Shown: positions 43,968-52,474 of the stretch, piece after piece
Layout of the letters: the number at the start of each line of letters is the position of its first letter
How positions within the stretch are numbered: the stretch's first letter is position 1
Assembly: GCA_964473525.1 (NCBI GenBank)
Contig: CAYYPK010000012.1
Span: 104,865 to 168,864, forward strand
Direction of reading: 5' to 3'
DNA length: 64,000 nt
Source of the DNA: GCA-2687025 sp964473525
GTDB lineage: Bacteria > Poribacteria > WGA-4E > GCA-2687025
Program-made: the position numbers and the translations under genes
Notes under the pieces: model-generated
The model's input: the letters and a program-made list of their open reading frames with translations, nothing else
Databases searched by the model: none
What the model was told of the DNA's origin: nothing

Positions 43968-44762
43968 CTATGGGATGAGCGCCGACACGGTCTCGGCGCC
44001 GAGCGGCGTCAGGTCGTGTATCAGGGGTTGGCCCTGCTGAACCTGATGATCGTGGATCTCCTCGACGACCTCGAAGGCGCGCGCTTCGTTGTTTACGCGG
44101 TTCTGCTGATCTTCCTCGCCGACGAAGTCCTGCTCGCTGATCGTTGGGAAATGCTCGGGACCAGGCAGCGCTTCGAGTCGGTCGGTTACTTCGTTGCGCA
44201 CGAAGGTCAGGTTCTCGATGGCGGCGCTTACGTAGTTCCGCAGATCGACGGTGTCCGGCGTTTCCTCGTCGGCCTCCGCGCGGACAGCCACCAGCCCGAG
44301 CGTGTTCGGCTGGAATCCGAGGCCTTCGATGGACACTACGCCTGTTTCGTCCGGGTCGTTGATGTGCAGTTCAACGCCCGCAGTGTGCGCCAGGTCGACC
44401 GCCTGCTGTTCCATATCGGCGCGCTTGCCGGCGGTGATCTCCATGTCCCGCGAGCCCTGAATCAGGCTGCGAATGGCGATGAGGTCCGCGCGGGTGTTGT
44501 CTAGCTGCTGTACCGCTGTCTCGGCGTGCTGACGAGCGTCTTCCACCTCGGCGCGCAGCCGCTGCTGCTCCGCGTTCTCTTGCAGTTGGAGGCGTCGTTC
44601 GGCGCGGGCGTCGTGCCCGGCGCTAAGGTCGTGCGGTTCCGGCGGGCCGGTCGGTCTAGTCGCTTCGGCGTCGACTTCTGGCCGCTCTTGGACGGGCGGC
44701 GTGCTCACAACGTCGCGAACAGGCAACACGCCGGATGGAGAAATGAGACTGACGACAGCCAT
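43968..44762 (-). CDS. Uncharacterised coiled-coil protein
   Basis: The 264-residue protein has no signal peptide or membrane segment. Residues 1-45 are Pro/Glu-rich; about 50-105 form a likely coiled coil (RRLQLQENAEQQRLRAEVEDARQ style heptads); the rest alternates acidic helices (AIENLTFVRNEVTDRLEAL) with a small beta region near 130-165. I do not recognise a family. The coiled-coil with a flanking hydrophobic-polar region slightly resembles flagellin-like or scaffold proteins, but no flagellar genes are nearby. It precedes lolA by 39-63 bases. Confidence 0.5.
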   Translation of the reverse strand: MAVVSLISPSGVLPVRDVVSTPPVQERPEVDAEATRPTGPPEPHDLSAGHDARAERRLQLQENAEQQRLRAEVEDARQHAETAVQQLDNTRADLIAIRSLIQGSRDMEITAGKRADMEQQAVDLAHTAGVELHINDPDETGVVSIEGLGFQPNTLGLVAVRAEADEETPDTVDLRNYVSAAIENLTFVRNEVTDRLEALPGPEHFPTISEQDFVGEEDQQNRVNNEARAFEVVEEIHDHQVQQGQPLIHDLTPLGAETVSALIP

Positions 44763-45017
44763 CGTGACCCTCCCTGGGGCCCCTTAACCTTAGGGGATGA
44801 TTCCGAACCGAGGCCGCCCCTGCATACACGCGGCATGCAATGGAACGGCGTCACGCGCCATGGCGTGTACACACCGTACACAACGCGCGGCGTGCGGGCA
44901 AGTGCCGCGCGCGGCCATCGCGGCTGCCAGACGCAACAAACGCGCGACCACGGCAAGTGTTCAATGACTTGCCGTGCCGCGAATTCCCTCCGGGCCGCTC
45001 GCATGCCGGAGGACGGT

Positions 45018-45287
45018 CTATTCGTCGTCGTCGGTATCTAGCAAGTACCGCGTGTTATGGAACCGCACGTACCCACAGTTGCTACACGTGATCGCGGCGA
45101 GGGGATACATTGCGCTTCCGGCGCCGAGTTTCAGGTTGCGCTGCTCTTCATCCAGCTCCACAAGGGCCAGAGGCATCCTGTGTGCCACGTGCAAGTTCGG
45201 CCCTTTCTTCCCGCATGCGGGACAGCTGCCGTAGGGCTGCGTGACGAGTCGACCTACCGCTGCGATCACCCGACTAACGAACGTCAT
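45018..45287 (-). CDS. Small double zinc-ribbon protein
   Basis: This 89-residue protein has C-x2-C pairs at both ends (SCPACGKKGPNLHVAH near 20 and ITCSNCGYVRF near 70), a zinc ribbon layout with a beta-rich middle. The ATG at 45287 has GGAG seven bases upstream, and its first 14 bases overlap the end of the DUF2335 gene, so the two are probably coupled. The function is unknown; such ribbons bind nucleic acid or proteins. It is the last gene of a small leftward cassette. Confidence 0.6.
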   Translation of the reverse strand: MTFVSRVIAAVGRLVTQPYGSCPACGKKGPNLHVAHRMPLALVELDEEQRNLKLGAGSAMYPLAAITCSNCGYVRFHNTRYLLDTDDDE

Positions 45288-45831
45288 CTGGGGGCTCCAG
45301 CGTGTCCTTGTCGGACGAGGTCTTGGAGCCGCGCAACACACCCACGATGCGGAATGCGAGGGTGGACATGCCGCCGACCCCAGCAACACCGATAGCGGCC
45401 CCAGCCAGTTCCAACCCGAGTACCACCGCCACAGCCGCTAAGCCAATCACCAGAACGACGACAGCGAAGGTCAACCACTGGCCGGTCGCACGCGCTCGGT
45501 TGCGGGCCCGCAAATCCGATTCCGCGAGTTCGAACTGGCGTTCCTCGCGCAGGCCTTCACGGCGTGATTCCTCCTTAAGAAGGTCGAAGAACATCTCCGC
45601 CGCGCCGGGATGGACTTTCTCGTACTCGCCTAGCATGCTGGGAGGCGGAATTGGGCCGGAGGTCGCCGTCAGTTGCACTGACTGGAGATGAGCTAGGCTA
45701 CCATCATCATCCGCTGATGCTGTGATGACGGAACCAGCGCTATCGGGCGCCGATGATGGAGTTGGTCTGTGTGGCGTGATTGCGTCCGAGTTGCTCGTCG
45801 AGGCGTCGGTGTGCTCGTCCGAGGTATTCAT
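45274..45831 (-). CDS. DUF2335-type membrane protein
   Basis: The 185-residue protein has a polar Ser/Thr-rich N-terminus, then GPIPPPSMLGEYEKVHPGAAEMFFDLLKEES, the hallmark of DUF2335, a charged helix, and two C-terminal membrane segments (WLTFAVVVLVIGLAAVAVVLGL and GAAIGVAGVGGMSTLAFRI). The family occurs in phage, mobile and accessory regions with unknown function. The start at 45831 overlaps the preceding small gene by 92 bases, which is a long overlap, so one of the two N-terminal boundaries may be wrong. Confidence 0.7.
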   Translation of the reverse strand: MNTSDEHTDASTSNSDAITPHRPTPSSAPDSAGSVITASADDDGSLAHLQSVQLTATSGPIPPPSMLGEYEKVHPGAAEMFFDLLKEESRREGLREERQFELAESDLRARNRARATGQWLTFAVVVLVIGLAAVAVVLGLELAGAAIGVAGVGGMSTLAFRIVGVLRGSKTSSDKDTLEPPDDVR

Positions 45832-46006
45832 CGATCTTCCCGTGCCCTGGCAGTTGCGTGGGGTCGCTCCGCCAGTCCATGAACTTCCGGTACTCCGCGC
45901 CTTCTTCGGACGACACGAGCAGACCTGAGAGATCCCACACGCTGGCGACACCCGTCCAGAACGAGCGCTTCACATCGTCAGATGCCGAGCGGTCGTAGAA
46001 AATCAT
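45740..46006 (-). CDS. Small hypothetical protein upstream of DUF2335
   Basis: The 88-residue product begins MIFYDRSASDDVKRSFWTG and ends with a polar helix rich in Arg/His (YLGRAHRRLDEQLGRN). No family is recognised. It looks like a real gene by its codon pattern and its place just upstream of DUF2335 in a short accessory cassette; the 3' 92 bases are shared with the DUF2335 gene in another frame. The start is an ATG with only a weak Shine-Dalgarno. Confidence 0.45.
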   Translation of the reverse strand: MIFYDRSASDDVKRSFWTGVASVWDLSGLLVSSEEGAEYRKFMDWRSDPTQLPGHGKIDEYLGRAHRRLDEQLGRNHATQTNSIIGAR

Positions 46007-46198
46007 CTGCTGCCCTCATGGTGAGGTCATTATGCATCATACGTCGCATTAGTGGCAACGGGTTCGGCTCTACCGCGCAAGCGCTGGATCAGGAGGCATT
46101 GGACCCGGGTCGAGACTGGGGCCGGCGCGACTAGACACGGACGCGTGCCCCCAACCGGGCCTGCATCCGCACCTCAGATGTTGACACCCTGGCCGCCC

Positions 46199-46588
46199 CT
46201 ATCCGCAAGACATTCGCGCCTTCTTCAGCGCGCGTTCGACGGCTGCGGGTTCATGCGCAATCACAGCCATCAGGTTCTGTACGGACCGGCTCATCCGACG
46301 TCTTCCCTGCTCCCACTCCTGGAGTGTTGCGAGCGACAGGTCGAATCTGTCCGCGAACTTTGCCTGCGAGAGTCCCATGGATTTCCTGATCTTGCGCACA
46401 TCTGGGACGCGCCGCATCCGCGAGAGTTCTTCCTCAGTCAGGAGCGGATTGTCAGGGTCGTTCTCTGCGGAGGCGCGGATATCGTCGTCCGTGATCGCGT
46501 CGAACGCCTCCCAGTCCATGGCGTCGTCGGGAGGCGGCCGAGTGACGTCAACCGAAGTTCTCACGGTAGTATCGGGCTTCTTCGTCAC
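46199..46588 (-). CDS. XRE-family helix-turn-helix regulator, HigA/antitoxin-like
   Basis: The 129-residue protein has an acidic N-terminus typical of antitoxins (WEAFDAITDDDIRASAENDP) followed by a C-terminal HTH: VRKIRKSMGLSQAKFADRF, then LATLQEWEQGRR. This order matches short XRE proteins that partner with BrnT- or HigB-like toxins, but I see no toxin gene beside it. The GTG at 46588 has AAAGG six bases upstream and a near-consensus promoter behind it, so it is used instead of the ATG at 46621. Confidence 0.75.
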   Translation of the reverse strand: MTKKPDTTVRTSVDVTRPPPDDAMDWEAFDAITDDDIRASAENDPDNPLLTEEELSRMRRVPDVRKIRKSMGLSQAKFADRFDLSLATLQEWEQGRRRMSRSVQNLMAVIAHEPAAVERALKKARMSCG

Positions 46589-46620
46589 GTCCCACCTTTC
46601 ATGCTGACATGGTCGCGCCA

Positions 46621-46649
46621 ACTATGCGTCACTGACGGACATCTGTCAA
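46621..46649 (-). promoter_or_regulatory. Sigma-70-like promoter with embedded palindrome for the XRE gene
   Basis: Read on the minus strand: TTGACA (46649-46644), a 17-base spacer, then CATAGT (46626-46621). Inside the spacer GTCACTGAC (46628-46636) is a perfect palindrome around its centre. A repressor bound there would block RNA polymerase, so the XRE protein may control its own gene, as antitoxins do. The expected transcript start is about 25 bases before the GTG. Confidence 0.65.
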
Positions 46650-46774
46650 GTGCGACCCATCACCCGGAATGTAGGCGAGGCTGCCGCACTCGCACGCCCA
46701 AGGAGGCCGCCAAGCCTTGATCTGCTATCATGCTTCTAACCCGGCCACAGACGCATGACGTATGGAGACGCCGC

Positions 46775-47824
46775 GTGCGCATCGGTGATCTGGAAGTGGG
46801 GCGCGTGTTCCTCGCCCCGATGGAAGAAGTGACCGACAGGGCGTTCCGCCGGCTGTGCAAGCGGATGGGCGCCGATGTCGTGTACACGGAGTTCGTGCCC
46901 GCCGAGGCGATGGTGCGCAACATCGAAGCGGCGGAGCGCAAGCTGGCGTTTGGCGACGAGGAGCGCCCGCTAGGCATCCAGATATACGGCAACCGCATCG
47001 AGGGCATGGTAGACGCCGCCAAGATGGCAGCGGCGCGCAAACCCGACATCCTCGACATCAACTTCGGCTGCCCCGTGAAGAAGGTTGCCATGGGCGACCG
47101 GGAGTCCTGCTCCGGCTCCGGACTGCTGCGCTTCCCGGACGCGATGGAAGAGATCACCGCGGCGGTCGTCGAGGCGATGGAGCCCACCGGCATTCCCGTG
47201 ACGGTGAAGACGCGCCTCGGTTGGGACGACGAGACCATCTCCGTCCTCGACACCGTAGAGCGCATGGAGCGCGCTGGCGCGAAGCTCATCACGTTCCACG
47301 GACGTACGCGCGCGCAGATGTTCAAGGGCGACGCCGACTGGACGTGGATTCGTCGCGCCAAGGAAGCGGCGAGCATCCCCGTCGTCGGCAACGGCGACAT
47401 CCGCACGCCGGAGGACGCCGCGCGCATGTTCGAGGAAACCGGCGTGGACGGCGTCATGATCGGGCGCGGGTCCATCGGCTCCCCGTGGCTCTTCGCGAGC
47501 GTGCAGACGTACCTGCGAACAGGAAGCGTTCCACCACCCCCAGATATCGAAGAACGCGTCGCGGTCTACTTCGAGCATGCGTGCATGGCGTACGAGGAGA
47601 AGGGACCGTGGGGCGTCCGCATGGTGCGCAAACACGTGAAGGGCTACCTGCGCGACTTCCACGGCGCCGCCCGTGTCCGCGCGAAGCTGATGGAATGCGA
47701 AGACCCAGACAGCCTGCGCCGCGCGCTCGTAGACGACTTTCCGAACGCCGTTGGCGGGCTTTCACCGGACGCCCTGGCGGATATGTCAGCATCGGACGCG
47801 CCGCGCCAGGAAGCCGCCCACTAA
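46775..47824 (+). CDS. dusB: tRNA-dihydrouridine synthase
   Basis: Dus enzymes use FMN and NADPH to reduce uridines in tRNA. The 349-residue protein has the expected barrel motifs: LAPMEEVTDRAFR, DILDINFGCPVKKV with the catalytic Cys, GRTRAQMFKG, and PVVGNGDI ending in VMIGRGSIG. After CPVKKV comes a few extra residues (AMGDRESCSGSGLL) compared with the usual x-x-G-A-G-A/S-x-L-L loop. The start is taken as GTG 46775 (VRIGDLEVG) with GGAG seven bases upstream; an in-frame ATG at 46730 is possible. It is divergent from the XRE gene. Confidence 0.9.
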   Translation: MRIGDLEVGRVFLAPMEEVTDRAFRRLCKRMGADVVYTEFVPAEAMVRNIEAAERKLAFGDEERPLGIQIYGNRIEGMVDAAKMAAARKPDILDINFGCPVKKVAMGDRESCSGSGLLRFPDAMEEITAAVVEAMEPTGIPVTVKTRLGWDDETISVLDTVERMERAGAKLITFHGRTRAQMFKGDADWTWIRRAKEAASIPVVGNGDIRTPEDAARMFEETGVDGVMIGRGSIGSPWLFASVQTYLRTGSVPPPPDIEERVAVYFEHACMAYEEKGPWGVRMVRKHVKGYLRDFHGAARVRAKLMECEDPDSLRRALVDDFPNAVGGLSPDALADMSASDAPRQEAAH

Positions 47825-47831
47825 GACTGAC

Positions 47832-49073
47832 TCAGTCCGCAGGCTCCGCTTCCGCGTGGAACGGCGCGGCGACCGGATCGTCGGGGCGCACCCACTGCGC
47901 AACCACCAACGACATGAGCGCGAAAGCCGCCCCTCCCACGAACACCACCGTGTGGCCCAGCTTGATCCACATGATCCCACCGATGAGAGGCACCAGCACG
48001 GACGGAATGTGGTTCAGCGTCACTCCCATCGTCAGCGTCGGACGGATGTCCTCACGCGGCGCGATCTTGTTCAGATAGGTTGTCATGGCAATCCCGCCGA
48101 CAAAGAGCAGGTGGTCCACGACGTAGAGCACGTACAGCGCGTTTGTGTTGGGAACGAAGGCGTATCCCAGAAACACCAGGGCGAGCAGGATGTAGCTCAC
48201 GCTCAGCGTCGGCCGCTCGCCGAACCGGTCGACGACCTTGCCCATCGTTGGCGCGAGAAGCAGGTTCAGCACCTGGTTGATGAGCATGAGCGCGAGAATC
48301 GTCTCGCGAGCAGCGCCGTGTCCTCTGACGAGCAACCACACGGCAAACATAAGGAATATCTGCTTGCGGGCGCCCTGCAGGAAGATGAGCAGATAGTAGA
48401 TGTTGTACCGCTTGCGGAACAGGATGCGGCGCTCGCGCGGCTGTTCTACGACCGTGCGGTCGCCCTTGCCCGCCAGCCCAACGAGGACCGCGCCAACGAC
48501 CAGAAGGGCGCCAGCGAAGATGAACATGCCCTCGTATTCGAGGACGCGGATCAGCAGCAGGGCTACGCCTATCATCGTCATGTGACCGACGCCAGACATA
48601 GTGCGCAACCAACCCAACCACCTGCCCGTCTCGTCCGACGGAGCATAGCGGAGAGCTAGCGTGTTCTGTAGTGGCGCCCACGTGTGAAAGCCGATGCTCC
48701 AGAACACGGACGTCACGATGAGAGCGAGTATCGCGGAGCCACCCAGTAGACTGGCTATGTCCGTTATCCACGCATACGCCGCCAGGCCCGACCCCATCAC
48801 CAACAAGCAGATCATACTCAGGCGTGGCGCTGCCACGACCATCACCAGCGCGCTTACACCCACCACCAGGAAACCGGGCGTCTCGCGGAACGCCTCGAGG
48901 TAGCCGTATTCGTTCGTCTTCACGCCAAAGCGTTCGAATATGAAATTCGCGAAGAGGGGTATCTGCACCCCGAAGGCGCCGCCGACGCAGAACACCGCCC
49001 CCGCTAGCAGAAGGAAGTTGCGGTGACCCGTTAGTTGTCCCAGGCGCAGGCGCGTCGAGCTGTCGGGACTCAC
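47832..49073 (-). CDS. Major facilitator superfamily transporter
   Basis: A 12-segment membrane protein of 413 residues: hydrophobic stretches start at GHRNFLLLAGAVFCVGGAFG and repeat through to VFVGGAAFALMSLVV, with a basic central loop (RRILFRKRYN) between halves. The substrate cannot be inferred. GTG at 49073 with GGGAG five bases upstream is preferred over the ATG at 49097. It is convergent with dusB, 7 bases apart. Confidence 0.78.
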   Translation of the reverse strand: MSPDSSTRLRLGQLTGHRNFLLLAGAVFCVGGAFGVQIPLFANFIFERFGVKTNEYGYLEAFRETPGFLVVGVSALVMVVAAPRLSMICLLVMGSGLAAYAWITDIASLLGGSAILALIVTSVFWSIGFHTWAPLQNTLALRYAPSDETGRWLGWLRTMSGVGHMTMIGVALLLIRVLEYEGMFIFAGALLVVGAVLVGLAGKGDRTVVEQPRERRILFRKRYNIYYLLIFLQGARKQIFLMFAVWLLVRGHGAARETILALMLINQVLNLLLAPTMGKVVDRFGERPTLSVSYILLALVFLGYAFVPNTNALYVLYVVDHLLFVGGIAMTTYLNKIAPREDIRPTLTMGVTLNHIPSVLVPLIGGIMWIKLGHTVVFVGGAAFALMSLVVAQWVRPDDPVAAPFHAEAEPAD

Positions 49074-49309
49074 GGCATCTCCCCGTGGCAGGCGCATTCG
49101 TCACCAGCAGTCTGACGGAAGCCAGACACGCGAAAGCCTGCGTCAATGATAGGGGGTGTTGTCATGAAGCGTATGGCGAGGCTCGACGGCCTGCGAAGCC
49201 TGCCCTCGGCTGGGAGGGAAGCGTCGCGCGACAGCGCCTGTTGCCAGAACGAACTGGCCGCACCGCTGCCGTGAGCGATTCCGACATCACTGGGCGAAGC
49301 AAGCCGTTC

Positions 49310-50224
49310 CTATTCCGCTTCGGCTTTCGGCTCGTCGCTCACGAGCCCACGCGCCCGCGCAACGCGCGACAGGAACACCTGCCGGTTTCTCTTCGCCTGC
49401 TCCTCGGGCGAGAGCGGCTTGATGTGCAGGGAGCCAAGGTAGATGAGGTCACCAATACCGATCATCACGAACCCGGTGCAGCCCATGATGACCTTGATCT
49501 TCTCCGGCAGCGATCCGATGAGGATGCCGCCCGCAAGGAACGGGACGCCAGCCGCCAGGAGGGTAACGCCCGTCAGCTTCTTGTAGTCCGTGCCAGCGCC
49601 CTTGGTCAGCTTGAGCAGCCGCATGAGACGCAGGAAGCGGAGTATGCGGAGGAGCCGTAGGATCTGCGCGCCCTTCAGCTGCGGCAGGCTGATCCAGGAG
49701 ATGACCGACGGCAGGATAGCCACCATGTCGATGATGCCCCACTTGCCCAGGGCGTATTTCGTCCAGGGCTTCGTCACATAGAGCGTGCCGGCGTATTCCA
49801 GCAGGAAGATGGCGACGACGACGACTTCCGAGACCTTGAAGAACGGCTCGTAATCGATGTAGATCGATTCGACTTCTTCGACGAGGATCGAGGCGATTGA
49901 GAATAGGATCACCATGATGATGAAGTTGCTGACGATCAGATAGGCAGCCGCCTGCTCGTTCAGGAAGCAATCTTCAAGGAAGCCGTTTATGCGTTCACCC
50001 AAAGGAGCCTTTGGCGCCTCGGGTTCCTCGTCGTCCTCGCCATCTTCGCCATCCGCGCCCGCAGCTGGGGCGTCGGCGTCTGGATCGGCGCCTTCGGCTT
50101 CGTCTACGCCCTCGGAGCTTTCGTCCTCGGTCGCTTCCGCATCGCTACCGTCGTCGTCAGCGGCGACATCCTCCGCCGCTCCTTCTTCCTCGACGTCGGT
50201 CTCGTCCGGTCTGGTCTCAGCCAT
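49310..50224 (-). CDS. Voltage-sensor-domain membrane protein without an evident pore
   Basis: The 304-residue protein opens with about 73 very acidic residues, then four segments that match S1-S4 of voltage-gated channels: S1 near 90-115, S2 near 127-150 with an acidic residue (FLLEYAGTLYV), S3 near 160-180 (GIIDMVAILPSVI), and S4 with Arg at every third position (LRLLRILRFLRLMRLLKL). Two more hydrophobic stretches follow (VTLLAAGVPFLAGGILIG and VIMGCTGFVMIGIGDLIYLG), but no T-x-G-Y-G type filter lies between them. It could be a voltage sensor coupled to another function, a proton path, or a channel with a novel pore. Confidence 0.7.
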   Translation of the reverse strand: MAETRPDETDVEEEGAAEDVAADDDGSDAEATEDESSEGVDEAEGADPDADAPAAGADGEDGEDDEEPEAPKAPLGERINGFLEDCFLNEQAAAYLIVSNFIIMVILFSIASILVEEVESIYIDYEPFFKVSEVVVVAIFLLEYAGTLYVTKPWTKYALGKWGIIDMVAILPSVISWISLPQLKGAQILRLLRILRFLRLMRLLKLTKGAGTDYKKLTGVTLLAAGVPFLAGGILIGSLPEKIKVIMGCTGFVMIGIGDLIYLGSLHIKPLSPEEQAKRNRQVFLSRVARARGLVSDEPKAEAE

Positions 50225-50525
50225 CTATTCCATCCGTCTGCTCGATGTGTCCGGTTGGGGCGAGAGATCGCCCTCAACGCGGTCACTGCCGTAGCGCCCA
50301 CTAGCCTCGGGCGGCGTTGGCTCGCGCCGCCGCATCACTCTGGCTGCGTCGTATAGTATCTGATAACGCGGGAGAGCGGAAGAGGCCGGGACGCCTCGGC
50401 ATTCCCCACAGTTCGCAACGATCCGTCAGGCGGGTTGGTTGCGCTTCGCCGAAGTCTCATTGGGGCGAGACGACGCGTGGATGGGCCGCGTGGATTCTAC
50501 TCGCCAACGCGCTGCGCTCGCGCGC
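50225..50525. other. Intergenic region, no gene found
   Basis: About 300 bases between the voltage-sensor gene and the homocysteine methyltransferase gene. Short open frames exist but lack ribosome binding sites or recognisable content. It should hold the promoter of the voltage-sensor gene, whose start is at 50224, though no good hexamer pair was found. Confidence 0.4.
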
Positions 50526-51389
50526 TCAGACGGCTCCTATAACGGCCTCGACTTCCGTGATATGGGTGGGCGTGGTTCCGCAACAGCCGCCGATGACTCC
50601 GGCGATCTCCGTGAGTGGACGTATGCTCTCCGCATACGCCTTGGGCCCTTCGGGAAAGACCGTCCGACCGTGTTCCCACTTCGGGAGACCCGCGTTCGCG
50701 CGCACCACGAACGGCATCTCGGCGCCCGCGTCCCGGTACGCCCGTAGCGCGGCGAGGCACACCTCGACCGTGCCGCAATTCACACCCAGTATTGCCACAT
50801 CATCGAACTCTTGCGCGGCGGCTTCGGGAGTGACGCCCATCATGGTGCGAGGGCCGGAGGGCGTACTGTCGTACGTGAACGTCACCGCAACAGGGAGGTC
50901 CGTCGAGCTCCTCGCCGCGTCGACGGCGGCGCGCGCCTCGCCGATGTCCGTCATCGTCTCTATCCAGATGATGTCGGCATCGGCGCACGCCTCGATCTGC
51001 TCGGAGAACGCGTCCGTCAACTCGTCCACGGAGGCTTCGCCGTAGGGCTCGAGGAGCTTCCCGGTGGGTCCAATACTCGCCGCCACGAATGGGCCGTCGA
51101 TCCCGCGCGCCACGGCGACGGCCGCGCTGTTGATTTCGCCGACGCGGTCGCCCAAGCCGTAGCGTTCCAGCTTGGGTCGAGAGCCGCCGAACGTGTTTGT
51201 CAGGACGACGCCCGCTCCGGCGTCCGCGTAGTCACGGTGGATGGCAGCCACGGCGCTGGCGTTCTCGACGTTCCAGAGCTCGGGGCAGGAGCCGGGCTTC
51301 ATGCCGGCGGCTTCGAGCATCGTTCCCATCGCCCCGTCGGCGATGAGGATGCCTTCGCGTTGTCTGTCGAGGATTGCGTCGTTGGCCAT
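50526..51389 (-). CDS. Homocysteine S-methyltransferase-family protein (BHMT/MetH N-terminal domain)
   Basis: The 287-residue TIM barrel matches the Hcy-binding domain that transfers methyl groups to thiols: ILIADGAMGTMLE, VLTNTFGGSRPKLERYGL, FVAASIGPTGK, and the three zinc cysteines in GVNCGTVE and GGCCGTTPTHI. It stands alone, without a corrinoid or pterin domain, so it could be a methionine synthase part, a betaine/SAM:homocysteine methyltransferase, or a methylated-amine enzyme. The methyl donor cannot be told from sequence. A gap of about 100 bases separates it from the PD40 array. Confidence 0.88.
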   Translation of the reverse strand: MANDAILDRQREGILIADGAMGTMLEAAGMKPGSCPELWNVENASAVAAIHRDYADAGAGVVLTNTFGGSRPKLERYGLGDRVGEINSAAVAVARGIDGPFVAASIGPTGKLLEPYGEASVDELTDAFSEQIEACADADIIWIETMTDIGEARAAVDAARSSTDLPVAVTFTYDSTPSGPRTMMGVTPEAAAQEFDDVAILGVNCGTVEVCLAALRAYRDAGAEMPFVVRANAGLPKWEHGRTVFPEGPKAYAESIRPLTEIAGVIGGCCGTTPTHITEVEAVIGAV

Positions 51390-51493
51390 GGGTTGAGCTT
51401 TCGTGACTGCGTGCTTTGTGTACGCCCCAACCCCATCCTAGCCAATCGCTGTGAAGGATGTCTGGGAAGGCACTCCTGCTTTGCGTGCAACGC

Positions 51494-52474
51494 TCACGGA
51501 CGCGACCCTCCTAGGCGCTTGATCCAACCCCACGTGGTTGCGCGCCGACCAACAGGCGAGACACTGCGTGGGAAGTCCGGGTCGAACCAGTCGTACCCGA
51601 AGTAATTGTGGAAGCGCCCGAAGGTCACGCGCCGGATGTTCCCACCATCCGCGTCGACAATGTACAACTCGCCCGAGCCGTCACGATCAGACGCGAAGAG
51701 GATCTCCGTGCCGTCGGGGGACCAGCGCGGATTCCAGTCGGGAGTTGGGTGCTTGGTCAACTGCCGCTCGTCGGAGCCGTCCACCTGAATCGTGTGGATG
51801 TTCATGGGCCGTATTTCCGACCTGAACGCGACCGCCGTGCCCCGCGGATGCCAACTGGGCGACAACTTGTACTCGCGCCCGTGGGTAATCTGAGCCAGGG
51901 GTCGTCCCCGGCGGTCCATGGTGTAGATATTCGCCCCAGGATCATCGGCCAGCGCGTATGCGATGGTAGCGCCAGCCGGCTTCCAGCTGCCGCCGCTGGC
52001 GGGCCTGTCTAAGCCTGTTAGCCGGATGTCGCCACTCCCGTCGAGTTGGTTCACGTAGATGCCCGAACGCTCCATTCCTTCTCGCTTAGAGCTGAAGGCG
52101 ATCGCTCAGTCTCCGGGCGCCCAGGACGGGTAGGCGTCCCACGGTCCTTCCGATAGCGGCGTTTTGCCGCTACCGTCGGCGTCCATTCGGTAGATGCGGG
52201 GCTTGCGGGGGTCGAGCCCGAGCCAGAACTCTTGGAAGGCGACCGCTTGACCGTCGCTTGACCATGAAGGGTGGGCAACATACATATCCCTAGGGCCGGC
52301 GGTCAGCGCTTCTGTGCGGATCCCGTCTGGGTCCATTACGTAGATATGGGTGCCCTCTTCCGACTGTGCTGCGAACACGATGCGCGCGCCGTCCAGACAC
52401 CAGGCGCGCGGAACCGCGCAGATGGCGAATCCGAGGAGCAGCGCGGCTGGCAGGTGTCTGCATGCCGCCATCAT
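51494..52474 (-). pseudogene. PD40 propeller gene interrupted by an in-frame TGA
   Basis: Both halves lie in the same reading frame and together match the neighbour at 52471-53448 along the whole length: signal peptide (ACRHLPAALLLGFAICAVPRAWC), PD40 repeats such as DWNPRWSPDGTEILFASDRDG, and C-terminal tail RRATTWGWIKRLGGSRP. A TGA at 52108-52106 (SWAPGD-stop-AIAF) replaces the Ser codon (TCG) of the neighbour. With no sign of TGA recoding, this is most simply a nonsense mutation, making a 122-residue fragment and an orphan 3' part, or a base error. Its start overlaps the neighbour's stop by 4 bases. Confidence 0.75.

Noticed and set aside
52100..52115. The in-frame TGA as a recoded or selenocysteine codon
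   Set aside because: The twin gene has Ser there, many genes in the window end in TGA, and there is no structural reason for Sec in a PD40 turn.
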